Assembly: GCA_029263315.1 (NCBI GenBank)
Contig: JAJCXR010000033.1
Coordinates: 57,856-121,855 of the forward strand
From: Acidobacteriota bacterium
GTDB lineage: Bacteria; Acidobacteriota; Thermoanaerobaculia; Multivoradales; J023
Direction: 5' to 3'
DNA: 64,000 nucleotides
The translations under genes and the position numbers were made by a program. The notes beneath the pieces were generated by a model that ran no database searches, was not told the DNA's origin, and saw only the letters and a program-made list of their open reading frames with translations. Numbering within the stretch: position 1 is the first letter of the stretch; every line of letters begins with the position of its first letter. Positions 35,265 through 48,200 of this stretch are shown in pieces.

Positions 35265-36137
35265 ATGAACGAAGTGACCGTAAACCCGTGGTCGCGGGCT
35301 TTCCTCAGGGCTCTGCCCCTCGCCCTAATTTTCCCTTTGCTCTGTCCGACCGCCGGTCGGACGCAAACCTTCGCGGGTCCGCTGCAGGGCTTCGAGCCCT
35401 TCGGCCGTTACGAGCTGGTCCTCGACGGAGTGACGATGGACGCCAGGGTGCTACGTTCCGAGCGCGACGTCAGCTACCTGATCTTCGGCGAGGGGTTGTC
35501 TTCTCCGTTGCTCCTCAGCCTGGCGGACCATGCGGTCTACAGCATTGATCCGCAACGCTTGGAGGCCCTGGGCGATGGTGCCTTCGACCTCGCCCCCAGC
35601 AGCTCGGAAGGGCGTTCTCGAGATCGGCTCCAGGGTCCGTACGTCGAGCGGCGGGAGGCCTATTTATTCGCGGTGGATGGTGAGCCGGCGGAGCTTCGCC
35701 CAAAGGCACCGCTTCTCGGTCGCCAGACGCAGGAAGCATTGCGGCTTGCAGACCCGCAACTGGTCCATGGCATGGCCAAGCTGGCTCGACAGCGTCTCGA
35801 GCAACCGGCCAAGGGCCGTGACCTGTCAGCGTTCTCCGCCCTGGGTGGGCGATTGCGGCTGCTAGTCTTCTTCAACCAGAGCTGCGGCATTTGCGGCCTG
35901 GTCCTGCCCAGGATTTTCCAGGCGGAGTCTGAGCTGACGCCCCTGGGCAGCGCTTTCGAGTACTACGCTCTACCCCAGCGCCTGCGAGACGATCCCCTCG
36001 CCGAGCAACTGGAGATCCGCGGTGTGCCGACGGCGGTGGTTTTCCTCGACGGCGAGCCCGTCGGCCAGCTCCGCCCCCTGCAACTGCAGCAACCGATGGA
36101 TTCCCTGGCCAAGCTCCTGGGCCTGGAAACCCCCTGA
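35265..36137 (+). CDS. Exported thioredoxin-like protein
   Basis: This encodes 290 residues from ATG 35265, with GGAG 5 nt upstream. A longer frame from 35076 has a Cys-rich repeat but no leader and is rejected. The signal peptide is about residues 1-34 (basic WSRAF, hydrophobic core, PTAGRTQ). The C-terminal half is a thioredoxin fold. LVFFNQSCGIC carries a CGIC active site (Cys207, Cys210), and GVPTAVVF supplies the conserved cis-Pro (255). The arrangement recalls TraF-type exported thioredoxins, but no conjugation genes are present. It is the first gene before two giant exported proteins and may help form or shuffle their disulfides; that link is inferred from position. Confidence 0.78.
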   Translation: MNEVTVNPWSRAFLRALPLALIFPLLCPTAGRTQTFAGPLQGFEPFGRYELVLDGVTMDARVLRSERDVSYLIFGEGLSSPLLLSLADHAVYSIDPQRLEALGDGAFDLAPSSSEGRSRDRLQGPYVERREAYLFAVDGEPAELRPKAPLLGRQTQEALRLADPQLVHGMAKLARQRLEQPAKGRDLSAFSALGGRLRLLVFFNQSCGICGLVLPRIFQAESELTPLGSAFEYYALPQRLRDDPLAEQLEIRGVPTAVVFLDGEPVGQLRPLQLQQPMDSLAKLLGLETP

Positions 36138-36174
36138 TCTCCATCGCTTCGATCATCTTCCGATGTCTCTTTGC

Positions 36175-36196
36175 AGATGTCGCCTCGGCGACATCT
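36175..36196 (+). promoter_or_regulatory. Intercistronic hairpin before the giant gene
   Basis: AGATGTCGCC and GGCGACATCT are perfect 10-nt inverted repeats separated by TC, ending 24 nt before ATG 36221. No T-run follows, so it is not a standard terminator. It could stabilise or partly attenuate the mRNA between the thioredoxin-like and giant genes. The ribosome site GGAG (36209-36212) lies outside the stem. Confidence 0.5.
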
Positions 36197-36220
36197 CGGC
36201 ATGTATCCGGAGTCCCCTTG

Positions 36221-39200
36221 ATGAGAATCCCTTGCCCTCGCCTTGCGCTCCCTCGACTTGTACCGGCGGCCTGTCCGTTGTCCGAAAACCCGAGGCGCCC
36301 GTCGGGTACCGCCCTGCGGCTTGTCGCGCTTCTGCTCGCCATCGCCGTCTGGGCGCCCATGGCCTTGGCCCAGGACGAGCTGGGCGCTGCTCGCCTGCAA
36401 ATCGCCGGCAGTCGGCTGGTGGTCGGACCGCAGGCCCAGACGGTGCCCTTCGATACGCCGACCCTGGTGACTACGGAGCTGCAGGGGTTCGACCCGGCCC
36501 TCGGCAGCTTGCCCCCGGACCTGCGCCTGGTGGGGGATTTCAGCGGTCCTGAGATCGACGGTGTATTGACCCTCCAGACATTCCCCAACGAGCCCTTCCG
36601 CATCCCGCGTCTGCGTCTCAAGGGGGAGTACGTCCTCGACAATATCCGCTTGATGCAGGGGGAAGATCTATTGGCCTTCGCCGATCCGCGGGCGGTGACG
36701 GTGACGGTGACTCAGATCCTGGTCACCCGCGTCTCGTCGCGGGCGTTGACCCAGGACGAGATCCGCAACTATGGCTTGGTGATCAACGACGACAGCTTCC
36801 AGGGGCTGAACCTGACCTTTGGATTCGGCGTCTTTGGCCAGACCGTCGAATACAACATGCCGCTGATCTACGATCTTTACGGGCAGCAGGTCTCCAACGT
36901 GCCATTGGAGAACACGCCATTGCCCATGTACGGCGGCACGGTGCCTCCCCGCGGACGTTTCCAGCCGCCGCAGCTGATCCCTTTTTCAATCCAGTTGGAG
37001 GATCGGCGGGACGAGGTTCCGCAAGGGGGCTGTGATCCCAACCAGCGCGAATGTCGGGCCCGGCGTCCGCCCAGCCCACCGCTGGTGGGCGTCATCCTTT
37101 TTCCCACCGACATCAGTCTCCTGCACCAGTACTTCTCCGTCGTGCTGATGGTGCAGAACGGGGCGCCGGATGGCGATCCGCTGGTGGTGCGGGATCTCTT
37201 CGCTCGCATTCTCCTGCCCGGCGGTCTTCGGCAATCCAGCACCGAACCGCCCACCCCCCTGGGGGTTCCGGTTCCGGTGCGCGTGCCGGGAGCGGATGGC
37301 CAGTTGGGCACGGCGGACGATCTCCACTTCATCGTCGCCCAGATGGAAGGGGAGGCGGAGTTCCTGTTGGAGGGGTTGACGGAGGGCAACCACATCGTCG
37401 AATTTGAGATGGAGGGCATCCTGGAGGGTCTGCCGACTGGTGTTCAGCGGATTACCGGCAAAGCCCGCGGAGCTGTGGTGGTGCGCGACCCCTCCCTGTC
37501 GGTATCGATCAGCCATCCGGACACGGTGCGCAACGACGAGCTCTACAAACTCTACATGACGGTCACCAACCTGGGCACCAACCCGGTCAACGGCTTGACC
37601 TTGCAACTGCCGATCTCACAGCTCTCCGGGGTCAGCGTCGAAGACGATGGGGATGGCAGCACCCAGGACAACCTGCGCACCATCGATCAGTTGCTGCACA
37701 ACGAGTCGGCAACGGTCGAATTCGACTTGCGCTCCCGGCGCACTGGACGGGTGGTGGCGAGCAGCGTCAAGACGGGATCGTCGATCGATCCCAGCTTCGA
37801 GTTTCAGGTGGGGGTGGCCAACGGTGTTCCGCTGTCGCCGATCAGCCTGTCCCTGCCGCGCTCGGTGGATCATTTGCCGCCGGAGCTGGTGCGCAAGTCC
37901 TTGAGCCTGCTGGGATTGGGCCATTCCCTATCGACGGCGCCGCCGTCCTTGCTCGATCCCGACGTACCGCGGGTGGGCAAGGAGGTGGTCAACGAGCGTA
38001 TCTACCGGCTGGCGCAGGCGGGGCGCCATGTGGGATTGGGGGAAGATCTCTTCGATGCCTTGGCCATCCTGGCCAGCGAATGGGCGGGGGCACGCGATCA
38101 GGACTGGGATTGGGATCAGTTACAGCGGCAGAATCCGAAGGGGGCAGAGATCGCGGCCCTGGTCGGCGAGTCATTGATGCTGGCGGAGCCGAATGCACAG
38201 GACGCCTTCGAACGCTTCTCCCGCAGCTCCCATTTCTTGGGGTCGCAGCTGGTCTTGGCGCAGGGTCCCGGTGTGGAGCTTGAGGTGCGGAGCCGCACCA
38301 GCGGCAAGGTGGCGGCGGTGAGCGCCGGCGGTTGGCAACGTCAGCTTCCGTTCAGCGAGATATTTCCCCTCGACGAGGCCGAGCTCGCCTTGTTGGCCGT
38401 CCCCGAGGAGGACGGCTACCAGGTGACGGTGCGGCGGCCGAGCGGCGGTGCCGCGTCCTTGCGATTGCTGCTGCCGGAGGACGATGGGGATTTGCGGGTG
38501 CTGTCGTGGAATACGGTGCCGTTGACCGCCGAGGGCTCGGCGACGGTACAGATGGTGGCCTCGGCGGGCACTTTCGCCCTGGAGATAGACGACGACGGTG
38601 ACGGCTTGGCGGATCATCCGCCCCTGATGGCGGGGGTTTCCGAGCTGGCACCGCGGCCCTTTCAGGTGCTGGGCGCGGTTCAGAATGCCAGTGTCGACCC
38701 GTCGGGCCACGTGCTCGATGTGTTGTTCAGCGAGGACGTGGAGATCTCCGACCTGGTGCCGCGCCGGGCCAGCCATTTCCAGATCCTCGGCAAGGTTTCC
38801 AACGGCGGCCTGATCCCCGCCGAAGCCGATGTGGTGGAGAGCCAGCTGGCTGGCGGCACGGTGCACGAGAATCCCCTCGCCGGGCTTCTCAATACGCGGG
38901 TGGTGCGGGTGGTCTTCGACAATCCGTTGTCGCCCTTCGCTGACCACACCCTGGAGGTCGATGACCTGTCCGCCGCCAGCGGACAAAGCCTGGCGCAGGA
39001 CACCATCGTCGTCCAGACCACCGTCTCGACGGCGGCGGGAATCGTCGAAGGGATGGTCATCGGCCCCGATGGCCAGCCGGTGCCGGGGGCCGAGGTGCGC
39101 CTCTACGAGAGCGATCTTTCCGGGGTCTATCCCAATACGATCTGCGCCGAGCACGTGACGGCGGCGGTGCTGGCCGATGCCCAGGGCCGTTTCACCTTCG

Positions 39201-42200
39201 ACTATGTGCGCAATCGTGGAGAATGCGGCGATCTCTTCCGCCTGGTGGCGCTCGATCCACAGCGCCCCTTCCGCGGTAAGGCCAATGGCCGAGTGCGATT
39301 TCTCGAAGGGGAGACGCAATCCCTGGATGTCCTGATGCTGGGTCGCGGTCGATTGCGCGGCAGCGTGCGCTATGACGACGGCACCGTTCCGGATCCTGCG
39401 ACCCTCGAGGTGGTGGTCTACAACCCGCTGGCCGACGAAGGTCGCCTGGCCCACATCGGTGACGGCTCTGACTATGATGCGGCACAGATTCCGGTGGGCA
39501 CCTTGACCGTCGCGGCCAACGATGGACAGGGAAATTTTCTGTACAACACTTTGGAGATGCCGGTTTCGGGGGCCCTGGTGGAGCACGATTTGGTGATCGT
39601 CCGCCGCGCTCCGGGGGAGCAGGTCCTGGCGCAGGTGCGGGGCAACGTGGTGGACAGCGACGGCGTCACCCCGGTGGTCGATGCCTACGTCGTCCTCTAT
39701 GTCGACGGCGTGCGCATCGGCGTCGAGCGTTCCGCCCAGGACGGTGGCTTCGATTTCGGCATCGTGCCCGCCGGCCTGGCGGAGATCGACGCTTTCAGCA
39801 GCACTTCCAGGCAGTTGGGGGATCAGGTCACGTTTGACTTGTTGCGGGATGAAACCCGCCAGGTGACGATGCATCTGCGCACTTCCCTGGCCACCATCGA
39901 GGGTACCGTCTACCGACGTCAGACGAACGGCTCGGTGACGCCGGTGGCGGGGGCTGTGGTGTGGCTCGAAGGTCTGCCTTTCAACACCCTGGCGGATCAG
40001 GACGGTCACTATCTGCTGGAGGGAGTCTTCGAAGGGGATTGGCGGGTACGGGCGGCGGACATCCCCAACAACGTGGTGGTGGCAGCGCCGATCACCGTGA
40101 CCGCCGGGGACCAGCCGGTCTACCGTGATCTCTACTTCGATGCCGAGCTTCCGGAGGGGGGCATCGTCGGCCAAGTGGTGGGCTACGACGGTCAGCCGGT
40201 GGCGGGGGCTCGGGTTCACCTCTCCGGCGACTACTACTCTGTCCGCTGGTCCCACGAGGCTTTGACCGACGCCGACGGCCAGTTCGCCATCGCCGACATC
40301 AGCCCAGGGACCTACGGCGTGCACGCCGTCTCCGCCAACGACGGTGGCCTGGCCTTCGCCCGGGTGCGCTTTCCAGGTGATACGGCGACCGTACAGGTGC
40401 GTTTCCAGCAGGGGGCGATCCGCGGCCAGACGGTGGTGGAACAGGCGGACGGAAGCGTCGTCGGAGTGGCGTCGCTGGTGGTCTATCGCACCACCCAGGT
40501 GGTGACGGAGTGGGACTTGGTGGCTTTGGCGCCGCAATTCACCACCGTCGAGACCGACGCCAACGGCCATTTCGCCTTCGAAGAGGTGCTCGTCGGCCCC
40601 TATGAAATTTACGTCTACAACGCCCTGGCAGGCAATCGGGTGATCAAGGGTGAGCTTTTCACCGGTGGCCAAGAGGACTACCACGAGATCCAGTTCGAAG
40701 AACAGGGCGGCATCGCGGGCACGGTCTACGACTACGACGGCGTCACCCCGGTCGAGGGTGCCACCTTGCAGCTCAGCGGCCCGGCCATCGCCGAATACGA
40801 TCTGACCACCGGCGCCGACGGGCGGTTTCACTTCGAGCTTCTCAAGAAGGGGACCTACACCCTCACCACCCACTACGAGAACGGCTCCCTGTTCCGCAAA
40901 CAGTGGACGCAGGCCCGGCTGGAGAAGGCCGGGCAAGAGATCGATATCGACATCGTGCTGCAGGAGCAAGGCTCTGTGGAAGGGCAGGTGGTGGTCGACC
41001 TGGGTGCCGAAGAACCCGAATGGGTGCCAGGTGCGGTGGTGACCCTGAGCGAGAGGGCCTATCCGTGGCGTACCTTGACGCAGAACGCCGACGCCGAGGG
41101 CCGATTTTCATTCGAGAACATATTCCTCGGTGAATTCACCGTCCGAGCTCAAGCCCTGGCCCTGGGGGGACTAGGCGGCAAGGTCAATGGCCGAATCTAT
41201 GGTGAGGGCGAGGAGGTGGCGGTGCTCCTCCAACTGCAAGACGTGGGGGAGATCGTCGGCCGGGTGATCTCACCGGAGGACGGTTCGGTCGTCAGCTCAG
41301 CCCGCTTGGCCTTGTACCGCACGGCGTTCTTCGACAGTGCCACCACCGATTCCGAGGGGGAAGCTCGTTTCCGTCTCCTGCCCACCGCCAGCAGCTATCA
41401 GCTGCGGGCTTTCGATCCGCGCACCGGACGGCACGGCGCCAGTGCCTACGTGCGCCTCGACGAAGCCAACGGCGTGCTCGAGGTGGAGGTGGTGCTGGAG
41501 GCCCGTGGAACCGTTAAGGGCCACCTCTACGATCCCCCCTCGAATGTTGGCATCCCGGGCAACATCGTCAAGTTGCGCAGCCAGGGTCTGGCCTGGTTCA
41601 CCACCTATGCCACGACCGATCAAGGGGGGGAGTTCATCTTCGGTGGCATCCCAGAGGGACACTTCCAACTCGAGGCCCGAGGCCCGAGCCGCCGTCGCTT
41701 CGCCCGCAATGCCGGCGACCTCTTGGCCGAAGACGAAATCGTCGTCGTCGACCTCAGCCTCGAGCAGACCGGCGGCGTCTTCGGACGGGTGCTCAATCCG
41801 CCGGGGATGGAGGAGGGGCTCTTCCCCGACGTCAACGTCGTCCTGCGCCAGGGGGGATACACCTTGGGGGGTGGTTTCGACAACCCGTTCAGCTTCGACT
41901 CGGTGCTGCAACGCCTTAGATACACCCTGGAGGCCAAGGAGCGGGGCGGTGCCCATCGCGCCCTGTTGCACGACCAGCTCGATGAGCAAGGGGAGCAACA
42001 GGAAGTGGATCTGCGAATGCAGGCCATCGGGAGGGCCACCATCGCGGTCTACGACAGCGCCGGCCAGCCGGTGCCGGGGGCGGACATCTACCTGCACAAC
42101 CTACATCCCCTGGCCTTCAACGGCTCCACCTTCAACGGCTCTTCCGGCAATGACCACCTACTGACCTTCGGCGACGTTCGGGAAGGTCGCTTGTGGGCCC

Positions 42201-45200
42201 GGGCGACGGATCCGCGCACCGGTCTGCGGGGCTCCACAGCCGATCAGCTGTCCTTCGAAGGCCAGGACGTGCTGATGGAAGTGCACCTCCAGAACAGCGG
42301 AACCATCCGCGGAACGGTGACCCTCTCCGACGGCAGCACCGCCGCTGCCCAGGCGCGGGTGGCGTTGATCCCCAGCAACGGCAAGTACTACCTCGACGAT
42401 GCCGATGAGTTGGGGCATTTCGAGCTGTCATCCATCCCCATGGGCGACTTCACCCTGGCGGTCCAGGATCCCTACGGCCCCGGTACCTTCGAGCACCGAG
42501 GACGATTGAGCAGCAACCTGGAGATCCTCGACCTGGACTTGGTGCTGGACGATGAGGACCCGTATGTCGTGTCCTTCGATCCGCCGGTGGGCAGCCGGGA
42601 TCTGCCGGTGTCGACGGGTTTTGATGTCACCTTCAGCGAGCCCGTCGACCACAGCAGCCTGGGCACTGGCACCTCCTGTGGCGACTGGTTCGAGCTGCGT
42701 CCTCTGTCGAGCTTCGCGCGTCGTATCCATTGCTACTGGGCAGCGGACGATCGCTCCGTGCACATCGTGCCCGACAGTACCCTGGCCAGTGCCACGGGCT
42801 ACTTGCTGGTGGCCAAACGCCGGGTGCGGGACGTGGCGGGGCGCAGCCTGGCCTGGGACGCTCGCACGACGTTCTACACGGCGGACGTCATCGCACCGAC
42901 CGTCGTCGACATCTTGCCCCGCAATGGCCAAAACCAAGTATCGGTGGCCAGCGTCATCGATGTGGCATTCAGCGAGCCCATCGACCCGACATCCTTCGCC
43001 GACAACGGCACCTTCATCTTGAGGGACTTGCTCGACGACGTGCAAGTCGCCGTGGGGCCGCCCCTGGTACGCACCGGTGACCGGCGGGTGATCTGGACGC
43101 CGGTGGGCGACCTGAGCAATGACCGCCTGTTGGAGGTCACCGTGCAAGGGGTGCGGGACAGGGCTGGGGTCCCGATGGCGGCGCCGGTGGTCACCACCTT
43201 CTGGACCCCCGACGTCACGGCGCCGGAGATCACCTGGCTGAGCCCGGCGGACGGGACGACCGTCACCGCCGGCGACACCCTCCTGGTGGAGGCCGAGATC
43301 ACCGACAACCGTGGCCTCCAAGAGAACGTCTTCCGCCTCGGCGAGTGGAGCCTGCGACAGACCGCGGCTCCCTTCACCTGGCAAGTACCGGCGCCTATCG
43401 TCGGCACCGCTGGCCCGGTGACCCTCAGCGCCGAAGCGACGGACATTTTCGGCAACCTGCAGACCTCCAGCCTGCAATTGACGGTGGAGCCCCTGATCAA
43501 CGGCGTGCCACCGCAGGTCACCGCCGCCTGTCCGGCAGCCGGTGATTTTGTGGCCCCGGGCTTGCAGATCCCGGTGACCGCCAAGGTCAGTGACGACTCG
43601 GCTGTCGAGAGCTATTGGCTGTTGGTGGATGGCGTGGAAGTGGGCCGGGTGACACCGGTCAACCTGGCCGAGACCCTGGCCACCATCCCTTGGACGCCAC
43701 CCGCCGAGGCCATGCCGGGCCAGACCTTCAGCCTCGAATACGTGGTACGAGATTTCGCCGCCAACGTCAGCCGCCAGACCTACAACGTGCAAGTGCCGAG
43801 TGGCAGTATCCGTCAAGGGGACGGCTCCTTGCCCAGCAGCCTGAGCGGTGATGTCTATCTGGCGACGGGGCTTTACGACGGCAACCAGGTCAACGCCACC
43901 TCGTTGACCCTGATGCACGGGGCCGAGGTGGTGCTGCCCGCCGGCGGCCTGGTAAGCCTCGGGCCAGGGGTGGGCGCCGACCTGGTCCTGCAATGCGGCA
44001 GTCGCCTCGACGTGGAGACCATCGAGGCCCAGCGGCTGGCGGTGGAGTCCGGGGCCGAGCTGCGCCCTGCCGAGGGGGGGCACCTGCGAATCGACGCCGC
44101 CGACGAGGTGATCGTCGAAGCGGGCGCCGTGGTGGACGGACGGGGCCGGGGATATGCCGGTGGTTGGATCAATGATCGTCCCGGCGGAGCACCGGCTGGG
44201 GTGTCCCGTTCCGAAATCGAGTCCGGCGGCAGCCACGGCGGTCTGGGTTCCGCCCACCATGCCCATCGCCTGCCGGGAGCAATTTACGACAGCGTCTACC
44301 GGCCGCAACTGGCGGGCGGTGGTGGCGCCGCCGGCGGTGCCACCCACCCACCCTACGGTGGTAACGGTGGCGGTATCGTCGAGATCTTCACCACGAGATT
44401 GCTGCTCGACGGCAGGCTGCAGGCCGATGGCGAGGGCGCCAATGCCGGCGCCGGTGCCGGCGGTGGGGTGTGGTTGCAGGCCGAGACCCTCGAAGGAATC
44501 GGCTCGATCGATGTGCGGGGAGGCACCGGTGCCTTCGGCGGCGGAGGCGGCGGCCGGGTCGGGCTGTGGGTCGAGAGCTTGCTGGGCTTCGATCCCATCG
44601 GCCAGACGATCCTGGGTGGCGGAGACCACTATGCCGATCCCCAGGGTGTCACCGCGCCGCCGACGTCCCATGCCGGGGCAGGTACTCTGTTCCTGCGCAC
44701 CGCCGACTCGACCTATGGCTCCCTGTGGGTCGACAACAGCCTGCCGCAAGACGATGGGGAGGACATCCTTTCGCGGCGCGGGCCGGAGACCGTCCTGCCG
44801 CTCTTGGGCGGTGGCGGTGTCGTCAACCTGCAGCCCCAAGGGGCGGACGCTTGGCTGACCTTGTCTGCGGTGCCGGCCAACGTTTGGCTCGGAGCCTGGA
44901 CCGATTTGCTGGACCCCGACGACCAGATGCTCGGTGCGTTCCGGGTGGCGGAGATCGATGCCGCTGGCCGCTTGCGCCTCGAGGCAGCCGCCGGCGTGAG
45001 CGGCGCCGTCACGGCCCGTGGCACGTATCGTTTTGATGCCGTCACCCTGAGCTACGGCGCCAGCCTTGGTGCGGAGGACCCGTTGCACGCCGGCCACCTT
45101 GCTTTCGCCGGTGAGACGGTCGGCAGCCGCGAGCTGCAAGCGGAGAGTGTCCGCCTGCTCAGCGGCGCTCGGGTGCGCCCGGCCAGCGGCGGCGAGCTGT

Positions 45201-48200
45201 CGTGGGCGGTGAGCGGTACCCTGACCATCGAAGCGGGGGCGAGCCTCGATGTCGACGACAGCGGCTACCTCGGGGGTGCCAAGAACCAGGAAGCGGAGGC
45301 TCCGCCCCTGGCGCGTCACTCCGACAAGGAAGCCGGGGGCAGTCATGGCGGGCGGGGCAGCACCTATTTGCCGTCCCCTTGGCGTTCCGGTGAAGCGTAC
45401 GACAGCCTTTTCTATCCTGGCCGTAAGGGTGGCGGTGGCGGTGCCGAGCGCACCCTCAACCCCCGTCGCGGTGGTGGGGGTGGCGGTGTTGTGCACTTGC
45501 AGGTGGGAGAGCTGGTGCTGGACGGCGAGATTCTGGCGCAGGGTGTTGACACCAACTCGGCGGGTGGGGCAGGCGGCACCATCTTCATCGCCGGGGATCG
45601 ACTTGCCGGTTCCGGCAAGCTACGGGTCAACGGCGGCCAGGGCCCCATGGGCGGCGGCGGCGGCGGTCGCATCGCCCTGTGGGTGGACGACCTCAGCTCC
45701 TTCGACCTGACCACCCAGGTGGAAGCCAAGGGGGGGCGCCAGCACTGCGACACCGACTGCTCCACCCCCGCCTTCGGCGGCAGCGGTACCATTTTCACCT
45801 TCGATGCCAGCTCGACCCACGGCAGCCTGCGACTGGACCAAGGTGGAGCCGCCGGGGAGCGGGTGGAGGTGACACCGATTCCCGCCTTGGGCGATGGCAC
45901 CATCGGCAACCTCAGCCTCGATCCGGTGGACGCGAGCCATCTGTGGATGGAGCTGGCGGATCCGAACCGTCATTTTGTCATCGGGCCGGAGGGGCTGTGG
46001 TGCCAGGTGCGCGGTGTCGACTACCGGGTCATCGGCCAATCGGCGGATCGTCGTCGGTTGCTGCTCGAAGGGGCGGCGAACGCCTTGGCCAACGGCGAGT
46101 TGGCCGTGGGGGATGCCTTCAGCGGCCTCATCAAGCTGGATCAGGTGACGGTGGTGGGCGGTGCTTATGCCCGCTTCACCGATCGCGACCAGACGGGGGT
46201 CTTGCAGGTGGACGGCGAGTCCATCGTCGAGCGCCTCGACCAGCGGCCGCCGCTGATCTCGTCCCTGACCCCGGCGGAGGGCACGGTCTGGGTCTCCGGG
46301 CAAGGGATTCTCTTGCGAGCCGAGATCACCGACGAAAGCACCATCACCGAGGTGGCGTTCAGCTTGGGCGAGCATCGGGTGGTGGTGCCCCAGGCACCCT
46401 ACGAGGTGACAGTGCCCGCCGTCTTCGTCGACCAAGTAAGCGACATCCTGCTGTCGGTGGAGGCGACGGACGAGCTGGGATTTCGCGCCAGTCTTTCCCA
46501 TAGCCTAGAGATCCATCCCCTGGCCGACACCATGGTTCCGACGGTCAGCCTCAGCGAATGTCCGGCCCCCTTCGACCTGGTCGGCCGAGGTGTCGATACG
46601 CAAATCCCCTTCAGCGCCGTCGACGACCAGGGTTTGGAGAGCTATGCCCTGCGGCTGGATGGCGTCGAAGTGTGGCGCAAATTCTTCTCGGGGGGTGCCA
46701 GCCTCGAGGGCGCCGTGACCTGGCGGCCGGCGGAAGACGCCGTCCCCGGGCTGCGTCAGCTGATCCTCGAGGTGCGAGATTTCGCGGGCAATGTGGATTC
46801 CCAAACCCTGTCCCTGGACCTGGTGGGGCATAGCGCCCTCGGCGGCGGCGGCAATCTCGACAGCAGCTGGCAGGGCGTCTCGCTGTTGCTGGCGGCGGGC
46901 GACTACAGTGCCGAGGTGCCCTTGCAGCTGGCGTCCCTGGTGTTGCAACCGGGGGCGGTGCTCACCAGCCCCGAGGGTCTAAGCCTCGACCTCGAGGTGA
47001 GCGGTGAGGTGGCTCTGCAATGTGGCAGCCGTATCGACTTGCAGGCCAAGGGCTATGCGGGGGGCACCAGCGGCCACCGCGCTGGCTGGGCGCCGCCGGG
47101 GGCTGCCCAGTCGGCGCAGAACGCCGCCGGCAGCCACGGTGGCCGCGGCAACGGATCGGGCAACGGCAGGTTCTACGACAGCGTCTACCAACCGATCTAC
47201 GGTGGCGGCGGTGGCGGCTGGTACTCCACCAGCGTGCGAGAGGGTGGCGCTGGCGGTGGTGTCTTGCAGTTGCAAGCCGACGAGGTGCGCCTCGAGGGTG
47301 AGATCCTGGCCCGCGGACAGGGCTACGATTTGCCCGCCTTCTCCAAGGGCGCCACCGCCGGCGGCGGCGGCGGTGTCAACCTGCGGGCCCGAGTGCTGCG
47401 GGGCAGCGGGGTGATCGATGCCTCCGGCGGTCGCAACGTGCGCACCATCTGCTCGGGGACTTCGTCCCATCCGCCGCGGGTTGGTGGTGGCGGCCGCGTC
47501 GCCATCGTCGTCGAGCAGCTCGATGGTTTCGATCCGCTGCAACAGGTCAAGGCCCTGAGCGGTGGCTTCGGTTGCATGGTCGGTCCCCTGGGCCAGTCCT
47601 CCGGGACCGTCTGGGTCCACGGCCCGGATTCGGTCTACGGCGACTTGATCATCGCCACCGACTTCTACGCCGATGGCGATCCCGTCCCGACGGCCGCCAC
47701 CGGATTGCCCGTTCTCGGCACCGGTGAGGTGGGCACCCTGGTGCCAGAAGGCGACCTCGGGGACGCCTGGATGACCTCCGCCGACCCAACCCAGTCCTTC
47801 GATCTCGGGGTGACCGGCATGTGGGTGCGTATCGACGGTACCGACTACCGGGTGCTCGACCAAAGTGTCGACCTCCGCCAACTCCTGCTCGCGGGGGGCG
47901 ACGATCCGGCGCTCATCGGACGCCCCTTCGCCGGGGTTTACAAATTCGATGCACTGATCGAAATCGGAGCCGCTGAGATGAGCAGCGACGACATCGTCGA
48001 GATCGGGGCCCCCTTGCCGCAGCTACAGGTCGACGACCTGAGCTTGATGGAAGGGGAGGCGGCGGCCCATTTCAGCGTTGGTTTGGACCGGGCGGCGATG
48101 CAAGACATCCATGTCACCTTCCAAACCGTCGACGGCGACGCCCTGGCGGGGCAGGACTATGTGGCGACCTCCGGCAGCCTGGTGCTGACCGCCGGTGCGA

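Noticed and set aside
47008..47530. Gly-rich stretches as a collagen-like or silk-like repeat
   Set aside because: There is no Gly-X-Y triplet periodicity. The Gly runs are loops within a module that occurs three times in order.
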